Positions 24,276-34,258 of a DNA stretch of 64,000 nt are shown here, piece by piece (the stretch's first letter is position 1; each line of letters begins with the position of its first letter). The DNA is from JAAYCI01 sp964371725 (GTDB taxonomy: Bacteria > Bacillota > Clostridia > Oscillospirales > Ruminococcaceae), in contig CAYJNQ010000001.1 of NCBI GenBank assembly GCA_964371725.1, forward strand, positions 153,645-217,644, written 5' to 3'. The notes beneath the pieces are model-generated. The model ran no database searches and was not told the DNA's origin. It saw only the letters and a program-made list of their open reading frames with translations. The position numbers and the translations under genes are program-made.

Positions 24276-25241
24276 TCAATTGAGGATATGGGTGCTGCTT
24301 CCGGTTTCATCCACTTCTTTTATAATGTCGATGGCCATTTTATAGGTATTCCAGATAGCCTCCTCGGTTTGACTGGAAACATGCGGTGTGAGCACAATGT
24401 TATCCAGCTCTCGCAGCTTTGCATTTTTGGGCAGCGGCTCTGTTGCAAACACATCAAAGCCTGCGGCACGTATTTTTCCCTGAGACAGCGCCTCATACAA
24501 ATCGTCTTCGTTCACAAGATTTCCGCGTGCGGTGTTCACCAAAACGGCACTTTCTTTCATCATCGACAAGCGTTTTTTATCGATGATGTTGTGCGTTTCC
24601 TTCTTGTAGGGCATATGGATGCTGATCGCATCGGCAGTTTTGAATATAGTATCTAAATCACACGAATTCACGTTAAGTTCTCGTGCCTCTTCTGCACTCA
24701 AAGAGGGGTCATACACCAAAATATTGCAAGAAAAACCCGAAAGCAAAACAGCAAGCATCCTACCAATGGAACCAAAGCCCAATATACCCACAGTCGATCC
24801 CACAATTTCATTGCCCACATCTTTTTCCCAGCGTCCCTCTTTCAAGCAGCGCTCGCTTTTAAACAAAACACGCCGGCAGTTTAGCATCAGCATCAAGGCC
24901 ATCTCTGCAACAGCCTCTTTGTTTGAATTGGTGGTTCTGGCCACTGCAATGCCATATTCTCGTGCTTTTTTCAAATCTACAGCGTCGAAACCCACGCCAA
25001 AGCGCACAAGCAGTTTTGTTCTATTGTGAATTTCTTTGAAAATTTCTTCGCCATAAGGTTCAATGCCAATGATGCCCACATCGGCCTCTTTCAGTTCTCT
25101 TGCCAATTCCGCGCTGTTTCTTTCAAACTTAGGCCGATAGGCATAATCATACCCAAAACCGCGTGCATACTCGGCCGCGCGTTTGTTCAGCCGCTCATAG
25201 CTTTCATTTTCATCGCCAAACAGGGATACGATTTTTTTCAT
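24276..25241 (-). CDS. D-2-hydroxyacid dehydrogenase (NAD)
   Basis: A 321-residue member of the D-isomer-specific 2-hydroxyacid dehydrogenases. The catalytic-domain loop is VRFGVGFDAVDL, the Rossmann motif VGILGFGSIGRMLA, the catalytic Arg lies in VNTARGNLVN, the Glu in FATEPLP, and the His in LTPHVSSQT. Length is standard. The substrate (phosphoglycerate, hydroxypyruvate or another 2-oxoacid) is uncertain. It overlaps the amidohydrolase by an ATGA, so the two likely act in one pathway. Confidence 0.92.
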   Translation of the reverse strand: MKKIVSLFGDENESYERLNKRAAEYARGFGYDYAYRPKFERNSAELARELKEADVGIIGIEPYGEEIFKEIHNRTKLLVRFGVGFDAVDLKKAREYGIAVARTTNSNKEAVAEMALMLMLNCRRVLFKSERCLKEGRWEKDVGNEIVGSTVGILGFGSIGRMLAVLLSGFSCNILVYDPSLSAEEARELNVNSCDLDTIFKTADAISIHMPYKKETHNIIDKKRLSMMKESAVLVNTARGNLVNEDDLYEALSQGKIRAAGFDVFATEPLPKNAKLRELDNIVLTPHVSSQTEEAIWNTYKMAIDIIKEVDETGSSTHILN

Positions 25242-26155
25242 TGGTTCTCCTCAAAGAATAAATGGTTTGCATTGTTGTAGTATAGGTTTTTCAGTTCTTC
25301 TTTTGTGAACAATTCACTTTTTTCAATATAATTTGCCAAGTGTGTGTAGCTGTCATTCACGGCAGCATACGGTGTGTCCGAACCCCACATCAGCTGTTTA
25401 TCTCCCACAACATCCATGGCTGTGCGCACAATTTTTGCAATGTCTGTGTAAGGATACGGCTCTGCCGACACCAACTTCGGCAGGCAAGAGATGTCAAAAA
25501 ACACATTGGTTCGTTTCAACATCTCCCATTTTTTTTGGCTCTCACTCAAATTTTGTGGGTTTGGGAACAATAGGTGACAGTGTACAATTTTTAATTTCGG
25601 GAACATTTCGCTTATTTTCAAAAGGTTTTCCGGCTGATGACTGTGTGTCGTTTCTTCCCCCACATCCAAGGCCAGAATCGCCCCATTCTTTTCAAGCAAT
25701 GCATAAATAGCACACATTCTATCGTCTATTAAAGAGAATGGATCGTGACATCCCATTAGCCCCCCGGCCGAGCTGATTTCAAACTTAGCAAGCCGAAATT
25801 TTTCCTTTTCTATATAGTTTGTCATCGTTTCGAGCGCATTGGTCATGAATGGGTCCACGGTGCATGAAGGACAAAAACGGCTTGGATACTTTTTCATGAT
25901 TTCCAAGTGGTACTGGTTCTGAAAGCCATACATACTGCCGTGCATCAAAACCGCTTTTTCCACATCATGATCGTCCATAATTTCAAGTGCCCGCTCCACC
26001 ACAAAGGAGGTATCTCCAAACTCTTTTGGAAGTAAGTCGAATATTTCGCCGTTACCCCATTGCGCCTTTCCGTTTCCAATTGCACGAGATTCCCCACGCC
26101 AGCAATAGCCCGCAACCACTTTGGCCACATGCAAATGTGCATCGATTTTTTTCAT
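25238..26155 (-). CDS. Amidohydrolase-family (ACMSD-like) enzyme
   Basis: A 305-residue TIM-barrel metal-dependent hydrolase or decarboxylase. It opens with KKIDAHLHVAK (HxH metal ligands); later LKIVHCHLLFPN supplies a His and MWGSDTPYAA the conserved Asp. This layout matches the amidohydrolase_2 (ACMSD/LigW/TatD-like) group. The substrate is unknown. It is 12 nt downstream of the GGDEF gene and overlaps the hydroxyacid dehydrogenase. Confidence 0.88.
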   Translation of the reverse strand: MKKIDAHLHVAKVVAGYCWRGESRAIGNGKAQWGNGEIFDLLPKEFGDTSFVVERALEIMDDHDVEKAVLMHGSMYGFQNQYHLEIMKKYPSRFCPSCTVDPFMTNALETMTNYIEKEKFRLAKFEISSAGGLMGCHDPFSLIDDRMCAIYALLEKNGAILALDVGEETTHSHQPENLLKISEMFPKLKIVHCHLLFPNPQNLSESQKKWEMLKRTNVFFDISCLPKLVSAEPYPYTDIAKIVRTAMDVVGDKQLMWGSDTPYAAVNDSYTHLANYIEKSELFTKEELKNLYYNNANHLFFEENQ

Positions 26156-26167
26156 ATCCTTCCTCCC

Positions 26168-28096
26168 TCACTCACCTCGTCGAAGATCGGATGAGGCGAT
26201 AAAAATGGAAATCATCTTCAAAATATATTGAATGGTGTTGATTTCCTTCTCACTCCAAGCACGATGCTCGTTTTCATCATCGAGGCCAAAAACAAGCCGA
26301 GTATGTCCCTTTCCCTTCGTTTGTGTCAATAGATAAGCTCTCTTGCCCTCAAACCCCGGAATCCCGTTGGGGTCGAGTGCCACGGAACCCGGGCTGTTGT
26401 TGTACATGACGCCGTTTTGCTCCATCTCCGCAAAAAAGTCTTTGATGTTCTGAACCGGGACGTCTTGGAATTCTTCTATTTTCTCAAACTGCCGTTTTGC
26501 CGCCCACTCGTAGGAGATACTATAGCTTTTCCCTGCATTGAAGGTTTGCGCAATATAGCAACGATCGGCATTCATATGCATCCCTATCAGTTTCAACGCA
26601 GTGTTTATAGCCTTGGCAACATCCTCTGCCTGATACATAAGATCGAACACCGCCGAGGTGATGTTCACATCAAAAAAGCTGTTGGTTAATTTGTTTGTGT
26701 TGTCCACCGCGGTAAGATTTTTTGTGCTGGCATCCGATATTTTGTCCGAATAAATCGTGTATCGGTCTTTGCCCGCTGTTTTTGAGCTGTACAACGCCTT
26801 ATCGGCACACCTATAAAGCTCCTCGTAGCTATCTGCATGTTTTGGATACAGGGCAATACCAATGCTACCGGAAACTTTATAATCTTTGTTTTCGCCCGAA
26901 TAGCTCGTTTTAAAGGCATTGGCAATGGCTTTCGCCTTGCTGTTTATCACGGTTTCATCCGATATGTTTTGCAAAAACACCAAAAACTCGTCCCCACCGA
27001 TGCGACCAATCACATCGGCACCGCGAAAATTCGTATGCAAATTCTTTGCGATGTCCATGAGGGTTAAATCTCCAAAATAATGCCCAAGTTCGTCATTCAC
27101 AGACTTGAAATCGTCCACATCGATGAGGAACAGCGCATGCGACATGCCCTGAGAATTCTCCAGAATGTCTCGCACGGTATTTTCCGTTGTGATTTTATTC
27201 AGGCAATTCGTGAGCAAATCGGTTTTAGAAAGCACCTCCAGCCTTTTTTGCTTGTCTATGTCATAGGTTTTGCCAATGGAAAACGTCGGTTTACCATTTT
27301 GGTTGTACATGGTTTTGTAGGTGATGCGATAATAGCGGAAATTTCCGCTTGGTTGCACAAAACGAACCTCTACCGGCTCCACCACGCCGTTTTTCAGGTT
27401 TTGATCGAACCGCAAAAAAGTATCCAAATCATCAGGATACACCATGCCGCTGTCTACCACATAGCTCGGGAATGGTTTTTTTTCGGCCGCAAGGCCCAAA
27501 ATTTCCCTGCCCTTTCCAAAGAACTGTATCACGGACATACCCACATCGTATACCCAAAACCACTCCTCCGTCAGCTCTGCCACAGTGTTGAATAAATTTT
27601 TGTAGCTCACAAGGTTATGATAGTAGCCGTCCAGCATCATCTCCTCTGCATCCCCGGCCAACTGCGGGCGCAAATCGTGCATAAAGCTCACCAATAGCTT
27701 GTTGCCATTTTCGTCTTCTATGCCCAGTGGATAAATTGTGATGTGCAAAGGCAACTCTTCGCCTGTCAGCTTTTTATCCAACCAGTTGAATTTTGTCTCG
27801 CCCTTTTCCAGTGCATGCAGAACATGCTCTGCAAAGGCCGTCTTCGAGTTTTTGCCATCCGGCTGTGTTTCCGGCACCAAGTTATAAAATTCTTTCAGAT
27901 ATGTGCTTTTATCGCAGACACCGTATAGTCTCACCGTATAGTCATTGCAATAGATGCTATCGGCTTTTTCATCGACAATATTGATACAAAGAGGAACATA
28001 ATCCAAGATAGCCAACAGCTGCTCCAACGTAAACCGGCCTTCCTTGCATACCAAGCTTTGGTCATTTGCATCCTTTGTGCTACTCTTGTCTTTCAC
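26168..28096 (-). CDS. PAS-PAS-GGDEF-GAF-like diguanylate cyclase
   Basis: A 642-residue soluble protein. Two PAS-like sensor domains (about 25-145 and 165-285) precede a GGDEF domain with RIGGDEFLVFL at 365-375 and an inhibitory RxxD (RGAD) five residues upstream. A GAF-like C-terminal domain (about 475-640) follows. It should make cyclic di-GMP from two GTP with product inhibition. GTG start with GGAGGG at good spacing. It shares its whole architecture with the N-terminal half of the next gene upstream, so they are tandem paralogues. It heads the unit running into the amidohydrolase gene. Confidence 0.92.
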   Translation of the reverse strand: MKDKSSTKDANDQSLVCKEGRFTLEQLLAILDYVPLCINIVDEKADSIYCNDYTVRLYGVCDKSTYLKEFYNLVPETQPDGKNSKTAFAEHVLHALEKGETKFNWLDKKLTGEELPLHITIYPLGIEDENGNKLLVSFMHDLRPQLAGDAEEMMLDGYYHNLVSYKNLFNTVAELTEEWFWVYDVGMSVIQFFGKGREILGLAAEKKPFPSYVVDSGMVYPDDLDTFLRFDQNLKNGVVEPVEVRFVQPSGNFRYYRITYKTMYNQNGKPTFSIGKTYDIDKQKRLEVLSKTDLLTNCLNKITTENTVRDILENSQGMSHALFLIDVDDFKSVNDELGHYFGDLTLMDIAKNLHTNFRGADVIGRIGGDEFLVFLQNISDETVINSKAKAIANAFKTSYSGENKDYKVSGSIGIALYPKHADSYEELYRCADKALYSSKTAGKDRYTIYSDKISDASTKNLTAVDNTNKLTNSFFDVNITSAVFDLMYQAEDVAKAINTALKLIGMHMNADRCYIAQTFNAGKSYSISYEWAAKRQFEKIEEFQDVPVQNIKDFFAEMEQNGVMYNNSPGSVALDPNGIPGFEGKRAYLLTQTKGKGHTRLVFGLDDENEHRAWSEKEINTIQYILKMISIFIASSDLRRGE

Positions 28097-28178
28097 GATG
28101 TTCCCTCCGTCTCACCTATCTCATTTTCATCATATCTAAGCGCATCGGCCATTTTCCATTATGAAAATCCAGCTTCGG

Positions 28179-31100
28179 TCAGGATAAATCCTCAAAGTAC
28201 TTTTGCTCAAATTCTTTTATACAAATGGGCTTGCTAAAATAATAGCCTTGCCCTTTTTGACAGTGTAAATCCTTCAAAATATGATATTGCTCGACCGTTT
28301 CGATGCCCTCTGCAACCGATACCATGCCCGGAAATTCTTCACAAAGGTTCAGCACCGCTTTGGTTAATATTCTGGATTTCGCTTCAAGATGCACCTCCCG
28401 TGTGAGACCCATGTCAATTTTTATCTCGTCAAAATCCGACATCCTTAGAGAACATAGGTTGGAATGTCCACTTCCGAAATCGTCTAAGGAAACACAGAAA
28501 CCGGCATTTTTCAAAGATGTAATCACATAGGAGAACACTCTATCGTCTGTATGTCGGATGGTCTCTGTGATTTCCACCACAAACCTCGATTTGCTTACCC
28601 CATACTTTTCACATAAAGACGACAACTTGCTTACAATATCTTTTTCCATGATGGTGGAGCGCGAGCAGTTTACAGAAAATTTGATATCGGTTTCCACGCC
28701 ACACTCTTTCCAGTGGCGCAAAAGGCGACATACCGTTTCAAATACATGCAAGTCAATTTGTGAAATCATGCCCTCTTTTTCATAAAAGGGCACAAAATAA
28801 GCGGGAGACTGCACGTTGCCGCTGGCATCGATGCGCCGAATCAGAGCCTCGGCGCCGTCGAGCTCACCGGTTTGAAAATTGATTTGCGGCTGTAAATACA
28901 CCGCATATTTCCCTCTTTTTATTTCTTTTTCAAGGTTCTTGCTCAAGATGGCCGTGTAGTTTTGGCTGTCCCACACGGTATTGTACTCGCCCATCTCATC
29001 CTCATCTTCGTCCTCGAAATCGCTGTTCCATGTAAAACCCACCGAGGCGTTCAGCTCTTCCTCTTGGAAAATAGCATCTTTCAACACATTGATTTTGCCC
29101 TCAAAGGCAAGCTCTTGCACATTTTTTTCCAAAACCACAAATTCATCGCCACCCACGCGAAAGAAATTTTCCGAAAAAATTTCGCTGAGTATATGCGACA
29201 TCCGCTTGACCATTTCGTCCCCATAGCGCGTGCCCTTTTCCTCATTGATTCTGGCAAGGCCCGTGATATCCACATAGGCAACACCCAAAGAAGACACTTT
29301 AGCCTCGTCTATTTCATGAAGAGCCCTGCGATAGCTGTGGCGGTTTTTGGCACCGGTTAAGGTATCGTAGTAACTGAGCTTGTTGAGTTGCGAAATGAGG
29401 TGATTTTTTTCAAGGAAGTCTGAAACAAACACGGAAAGTGAGCCAAGCAACCAGTACTTGTCTATATTTTTTTCAACATTTTCAAGGCTGAATATCCCCA
29501 TAAAAGCCCCGTTTGCATCTAAAATCGGCGCACAAAGCACACTTTTTATGCCTAGGCTTTCTGTGATGGCAATAAGTTCTTTTTGGTTTGCAAAGGTATT
29601 TGAAAAATCCGGCAGGTACTCTGCCCTTTTATTTCCAACCCGTTCAAAAAAAGGTGCAAGAGCTTCCATAGGCAGGTTTTGCAAATCGTGCTTTCTCTGT
29701 TCTGTGTGCTCGCTTGTCCACTCGTGCGAGCTGTACGCACTGAGCCCATCCTCTCTCACTCGAAGAATGACAGCCCGCGACACACCAAAAAACGCACCCA
29801 CGATTCCGAGAATTCGTTTGATAGAAGCATCGGGTGTGCCACCCGTGTGCAACATCCGAATGCATTCCAAAAGCAAGTCTTGCTCTTCCAGTTTATCTGT
29901 AAGTTTTGCTTCAAGCCCCACCATTTTTGTGATGTCTGTGGCCACCTGCAATTTCACCATTTTGCTGCCCAGTGGCACCAGCTTGTCTTTAAATAGGTAA
30001 GTTTTTTGGAAGCGAGGGTTGTAATAGGTCCACTCGTAAAAGGCATTTTCGGTTACATATTGGTTGGTGCAAAATTCGCATGGCTCGGTTTTTTCGTGCA
30101 AAAGGTCATAGCATTTTTTGGTTCTCCACACCGCTTCAGGCGGGTTGTTGTACATGCCCAACGCCCTTTTATTCATGTGAAGAATGTCAAAGGTTTCCGG
30201 ATCCACAATGTAGATGAAGTTGTCTGTATTGTCGGCCACAAAGGCCGATATTTTGCTGTACTCACCCAGCACTTTCACCTCTTCATCCAAGTGCTTGCCC
30301 TGCAAAATCACAGAGAGTATTCTGGCCAAATATTGCAGCGTGTTGATTTCCACATCTTTCCAGACACGCGTTCTTTTGCAGTCCTCCATGCCAATAAAAA
30401 ATAATACAACATCCTCTTTTTTGATTTGTGCATGCAAAAACGCCTTCGTGGTTTCTCTTTTAATCGCCTCTGTAAGCGCACCATCAATCGAGCAATCTTC
30501 CACGTTTTCACAAATGTACGTGCCATTTGGCAAGGCGCTGCCAAATAATCCCTGTAACAGCTCTGCGGGCACGGTGCCCAGCTGCTGAATGTGCGAAGAA
30601 ACACCCTGCTCACACCACTCGTGCGTGAAACGGTAGCTTTCACCCTCATCAAGCGACTCTGCAATGAAACACCGGCTCACATCAAAATGTTGCCCGAGAT
30701 AGCGTAAGGCCGAGGCAACGGCCATTTTATCGCTGTTGCGCTCGTACAATAAATTGAAAACAGCCGAAATAACCATGTGATCCATGTGAAGGCCGGCAAT
30801 TTTGTTGGCCTTGGCTTCTTTTATCAGCCGCAGGGCCGATTCGTCCTCCAAAACGCCCTCGCAGCCGGTATCACAAAACTGCCAAGCACCGCCGCCCTTG
30901 CTTTTCACAGCATACACTGCACGATTTGCACTTTGCAGGCACACCTCGTAAGAAAAGCGGTTGTCTTCGCAAAAAGCCACGCCCATGCTCACCGAAATAT
31001 CCGCACAGAAACCAAATATTTGATATCGCTCATTCACGCCCTTGTGCAAAAGCTCCAGACGCTGTGCAAAAGCCTCTTTGTCTTCCACACAATTTACATA

Positions 31101-32189
31101 CACCACAAATTCATCGCCGCCCACGCGGCCCACAATGTCTTTTTCCTCACTCCACTCTTTCAGGCGTTCGGCCAGCTGCCTAAGCACCTCATCCCCATAA
31201 AAATGCCCGTTTTTTTCGTTGAAATCCTTGAACCTATCCAAATCCACGAGCACAAGCGCGCCCCGCTTTACCTTGCCGGCAGCCACTCTTTTTTCTATCA
31301 AGGCCTCCACATTCACACGGCTGTAGCACTGGGTAAGAGAATCAAACTTCGTTTTCTCTTCCAGCACCTTTTGTTCTCCGATGTCGATGCCCTTGCCCAC
31401 CACGATGATGGGCTCCTTCTTTTCGTTATAGATGAATCGGTAAACAATGCGGTAATAGCGATAGCCACCACCCTTTTGCAAAAAGCGCATATCGTGCGGT
31501 TTTTCAATTCCTGCGGCCATATCTTGAACAAGCGCCCGATACTCTTCCACATCATCTTCGTGCACATATTCTTCATTGTATGCCGCCGACATCGCGTTTA
31601 TCCCGTCCACGCCCGCATTCTGTTGATGCTTGCCCAAAAACTGAATGGTTTTGCTTCTCCTGTCGATGGCAAAAAACAAATCATCCGATATTTCGGCCAC
31701 CTTGCTCAAAAAGACTTTTTGCGGGATGTGATTGGGAAAATAAAATTCCTCCGCCTCTTCACCCACACCCTGCCCGAATTCCTCGCGTAAATCGCGCACA
31801 AACCCCACCACATGGTCTTCCCCTTCGGTGAGGCTCACCTTAGACAACGTGATTTCGGCCGGCAACTCTCTTCCGTTGCTGTCTAAATGCATCCATTTGA
31901 ACCGGCAAGATCCATCTTCCTTCAACCTTTGCATATACAGCTTTATCAAATCATCCGAACGTTGCCCGTTTGGCTGATATTCCGGTGAATATGTGTGGAA
32001 TTCGCGCAGGTATTCCGCTTCATTTTCCGCACCAAAAACGTTGAGCGCCTGCTGATTACACGCGATGTTGTTTAAATTTGCATCCCACAAATTCAACCCG
32101 AGCGGTATTGCCTCTGCAATGGCTTTGACCACTTTTGGAAGCTCTGCCCTCTCTCGCTTTTCCGCCGTATCATTCCATTCTTTTCCCAT
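28179..32189 (-). CDS. Multi-sensor PAS/GAF GGDEF-GGDEF-EAL cyclic-di-GMP enzyme
   Basis: A 1336-residue soluble protein. Order: PAS (about 15-135), PAS (about 155-275), GGDEF with RVGGDEFVVYV (355-365, no RxxD), GAF-like (about 470-640), PAS-like (about 650-770, CEFC motif), GAF (about 790-930), second GGDEF (FRVGGDEFVVLE), and a C-terminal EAL phosphodiesterase with GAEALIRR, FSVNCSRS, VEITET, LDDFGSGHSNL, IKIDMG and AEGIET, apparently complete. Synthesis and breakdown in one chain suggest switching by sensed ligands. Start ATG 32189, 9 nt from AGAGG; two earlier Met codons are less well placed. Confidence 0.93.
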   Translation of the reverse strand: MGKEWNDTAEKRERAELPKVVKAIAEAIPLGLNLWDANLNNIACNQQALNVFGAENEAEYLREFHTYSPEYQPNGQRSDDLIKLYMQRLKEDGSCRFKWMHLDSNGRELPAEITLSKVSLTEGEDHVVGFVRDLREEFGQGVGEEAEEFYFPNHIPQKVFLSKVAEISDDLFFAIDRRSKTIQFLGKHQQNAGVDGINAMSAAYNEEYVHEDDVEEYRALVQDMAAGIEKPHDMRFLQKGGGYRYYRIVYRFIYNEKKEPIIVVGKGIDIGEQKVLEEKTKFDSLTQCYSRVNVEALIEKRVAAGKVKRGALVLVDLDRFKDFNEKNGHFYGDEVLRQLAERLKEWSEEKDIVGRVGGDEFVVYVNCVEDKEAFAQRLELLHKGVNERYQIFGFCADISVSMGVAFCEDNRFSYEVCLQSANRAVYAVKSKGGGAWQFCDTGCEGVLEDESALRLIKEAKANKIAGLHMDHMVISAVFNLLYERNSDKMAVASALRYLGQHFDVSRCFIAESLDEGESYRFTHEWCEQGVSSHIQQLGTVPAELLQGLFGSALPNGTYICENVEDCSIDGALTEAIKRETTKAFLHAQIKKEDVVLFFIGMEDCKRTRVWKDVEINTLQYLARILSVILQGKHLDEEVKVLGEYSKISAFVADNTDNFIYIVDPETFDILHMNKRALGMYNNPPEAVWRTKKCYDLLHEKTEPCEFCTNQYVTENAFYEWTYYNPRFQKTYLFKDKLVPLGSKMVKLQVATDITKMVGLEAKLTDKLEEQDLLLECIRMLHTGGTPDASIKRILGIVGAFFGVSRAVILRVREDGLSAYSSHEWTSEHTEQRKHDLQNLPMEALAPFFERVGNKRAEYLPDFSNTFANQKELIAITESLGIKSVLCAPILDANGAFMGIFSLENVEKNIDKYWLLGSLSVFVSDFLEKNHLISQLNKLSYYDTLTGAKNRHSYRRALHEIDEAKVSSLGVAYVDITGLARINEEKGTRYGDEMVKRMSHILSEIFSENFFRVGGDEFVVLEKNVQELAFEGKINVLKDAIFQEEELNASVGFTWNSDFEDEDEDEMGEYNTVWDSQNYTAILSKNLEKEIKRGKYAVYLQPQINFQTGELDGAEALIRRIDASGNVQSPAYFVPFYEKEGMISQIDLHVFETVCRLLRHWKECGVETDIKFSVNCSRSTIMEKDIVSKLSSLCEKYGVSKSRFVVEITETIRHTDDRVFSYVITSLKNAGFCVSLDDFGSGHSNLCSLRMSDFDEIKIDMGLTREVHLEAKSRILTKAVLNLCEEFPGMVSVAEGIETVEQYHILKDLHCQKGQGYYFSKPICIKEFEQKYFEDLS

Positions 32190-32436
32190 GGCACCCATCC
32201 TCTTTGCACGCACCCGTGCGAGCTTTTCCCTTTGTGTGCTTCAAAACCCCTTTGGCAAACCCTTTGTTTCCAGGTTGCGCCACTGCCTCATTCGGCCTGC
32301 CTATTGTTTCATTCTTTTACCTGAATCGGACAAGAACTTGCTCAAATATACCCGATTGAACGACTGTCGAAACCTCTCGGAACTCACATTTTCATCATTT
32401 TACCATATTTTCATATTATTTAAAATAGACCTCGTT

Positions 32437-34065
32437 TTATTCCACTGTGATACGCCCTTGCGGAGCGGCATATTCCGAACCCACCACACCGGCCAATGTA
32501 TCTGTAATATAGGCTGCAAAAGCATCTTCCAAAAGCACGCCCGAATCGATAACGCTGCCCTCGCTTGCCTGCGTGAACACATAGTAGGAATCCCCACCCA
32601 TGGCCAAAAAGTCTATGGTCACAAGCGTGTATACGGCCTCGGGTGAAAAATCCTCCCCCGAAACACTGTGTATCTCCACACGGCTACCCGGCTGAAGTGG
32701 GGCGTAGAATGTCGAGTCTGGGTAAGCCTCGCCTTCTTCATAGGCGGTTTGTGTGTGTACGGTGTATTCCACTCCGCTTACCTGGGCAAAAGGTGCGGTG
32801 GGTTCAGGCAGCTCTGCGCTGGCCGCTTCCAGCGCCTCCAAAAGCTGTGCACCTGTGATGTTTAAGGTAACAAGCGTGTTGCCGTAGGGAAACACGGTTT
32901 TCACATCCTCGAGCGTGATGTCCCCTTCGCCGATCGATGCACGAATGCTCCCTGCATTCATCACACTCACATCTGCTTCTATGCCGAGCTCTGTGTTGGC
33001 ATACCAAAGCATCGCGTCGGTGGTCAGGTCACCCAAATTGGTTTCCGAGTTACGCACGGTTTCATATTCTCCGTCTAAAACCACCTCGGTTTGCGCCACG
33101 GTTTCGCCAAGGGAATCATCCACCTCCTGCGTCACCTCTTCTGCATAGGCCTCGGTGTCTTCATCTTCGATAACGGCCGGCAAAAGCTCTGCGCTCAGCA
33201 CCCCATCTTCGTAGGAAGCCACGCCAAGGTTATGCCCAAAAGCACCCGTGCTCACCAAAAGAGTGTCCCCTTGCATCTCATTGAGTTCCACATGGCTGTG
33301 TGCGTCAATGAATAAATCGATGCCCGAAACAGCCTCTATCACATCATAAGAACGGCTTCCCATCGTGCTGTCGTCTATGCCAAGGTGGCTGAGGCAAACA
33401 ACCAAATCACAGCCTTGTTCTTCGAGCACATCCACCTGATTTTGTGCGGCCGCATACAATTCTTCGTCCGCCAAAAAGCGAATACCCTCCACAGCCGAGG
33501 GCGTGGTAGTGGTTTTGGTAGAGGGCGTGGTCAGGCCGAACACCCCCACCTTTACGCCGCTTTCGCTTGTAAATATTTTGTTTTCCAAAAACACCGGCGC
33601 ATCGTCTTCCTCGTACAAAATATTGGCACTCAACATGTCAAATGTGGCTTCGTCGCGCAGTGCCAAAAGATTGTCAGCGCCCCAGTCGAAATCGTGGTTA
33701 CCGGGTGTCATCGCATCATAACCGGCCGAGTTCATGAGTTCAATGGCTGTTGCCCCATCGCTTTCGTTCACATAAGGTGTGCCTTGCAGCACATCACCGG
33801 CACTAAACAGCAGAACGTCGCCCTGCTCTTGCAATTCATTCTTTATCTGTGCAATTCTCGCATAACCATAGGACGGCTCATCGGAATCATTGTTGATTCT
33901 GCCGTGAATATCGTTTGTAAACAAGATGGTTAGGGCAGAATCACCCTGTTCGTTGCCCCCTATGCCACCTGCCGGTGTAGACGATGCAACCGGTGCACCG
34001 GCACACGAAGCCAACAAAAGCGCCGAGAGCAAAAATACAGCAAAGCGAACCGTGAGTTGTTTCAT
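32437..34065 (-). CDS. 5'-nucleotidase / 2',3'-cyclic phosphodiesterase lipoprotein
   Basis: A 542-residue exported enzyme of the UshA/YfkN family. The signal peptide ends in the lipobox LLASC, so it is anchored outside the membrane. The metallophosphoesterase domain has FTNDIHGRI, FSAGDVLQGTP and MTPGNHDFDWG (metal ligands), LSHLGID and DAHSHVELN. The C-terminal 5'-nucleotidase domain has LGDLTTDAMLWYANTELG and NAGSIRASIGEGDI. It probably salvages extracellular nucleotides; its place among c-di-GMP genes raises pGpG or nucleotide turnover as an idea only. AAGGAG sits 7 nt before the ATG. Confidence 0.94.
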   Translation of the reverse strand: MKQLTVRFAVFLLSALLLASCAGAPVASSTPAGGIGGNEQGDSALTILFTNDIHGRINNDSDEPSYGYARIAQIKNELQEQGDVLLFSAGDVLQGTPYVNESDGATAIELMNSAGYDAMTPGNHDFDWGADNLLALRDEATFDMLSANILYEEDDAPVFLENKIFTSESGVKVGVFGLTTPSTKTTTTPSAVEGIRFLADEELYAAAQNQVDVLEEQGCDLVVCLSHLGIDDSTMGSRSYDVIEAVSGIDLFIDAHSHVELNEMQGDTLLVSTGAFGHNLGVASYEDGVLSAELLPAVIEDEDTEAYAEEVTQEVDDSLGETVAQTEVVLDGEYETVRNSETNLGDLTTDAMLWYANTELGIEADVSVMNAGSIRASIGEGDITLEDVKTVFPYGNTLVTLNITGAQLLEALEAASAELPEPTAPFAQVSGVEYTVHTQTAYEEGEAYPDSTFYAPLQPGSRVEIHSVSGEDFSPEAVYTLVTIDFLAMGGDSYYVFTQASEGSVIDSGVLLEDAFAAYITDTLAGVVGSEYAAPQGRITVE

Positions 34066-34226
34066 CCATTTTCTCCTTCACTCGGCAGCAAAGATGCTGC
34101 ACCTTTATATCTTTTATCTGTATTCTATCTATATCTATACTGTATAGTATACTACAAAACAAGGAAAAGACCAAACCATTTTTCCATTTTTTGAAAAAAA
34201 TGATTTTCATTTGAATTGCATCGTGC

Positions 34227-34232
34227 TATACT
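34227..34232 (+). promoter_or_regulatory. Extended -10 promoter for the EAL gene
   Basis: TATACT preceded by TGC; the -35 is weak. It lies 27 nt before the EAL ATG in the divergent gap with the nucleotidase gene. A palindromic CTATACTGTATAGTATAC at 34135-34152 in the same gap could be an operator. Confidence 0.5.
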
Positions 34233-34258
34233 AAAAGTACAAAGCAAAGGAGCAAAAA

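Noticed and set aside
30777..31790. 337-codon plus-strand open frame
   Set aside because: Antisense to the GGDEF-EAL hybrid; no promoter, ribosome site or recognisable motif.
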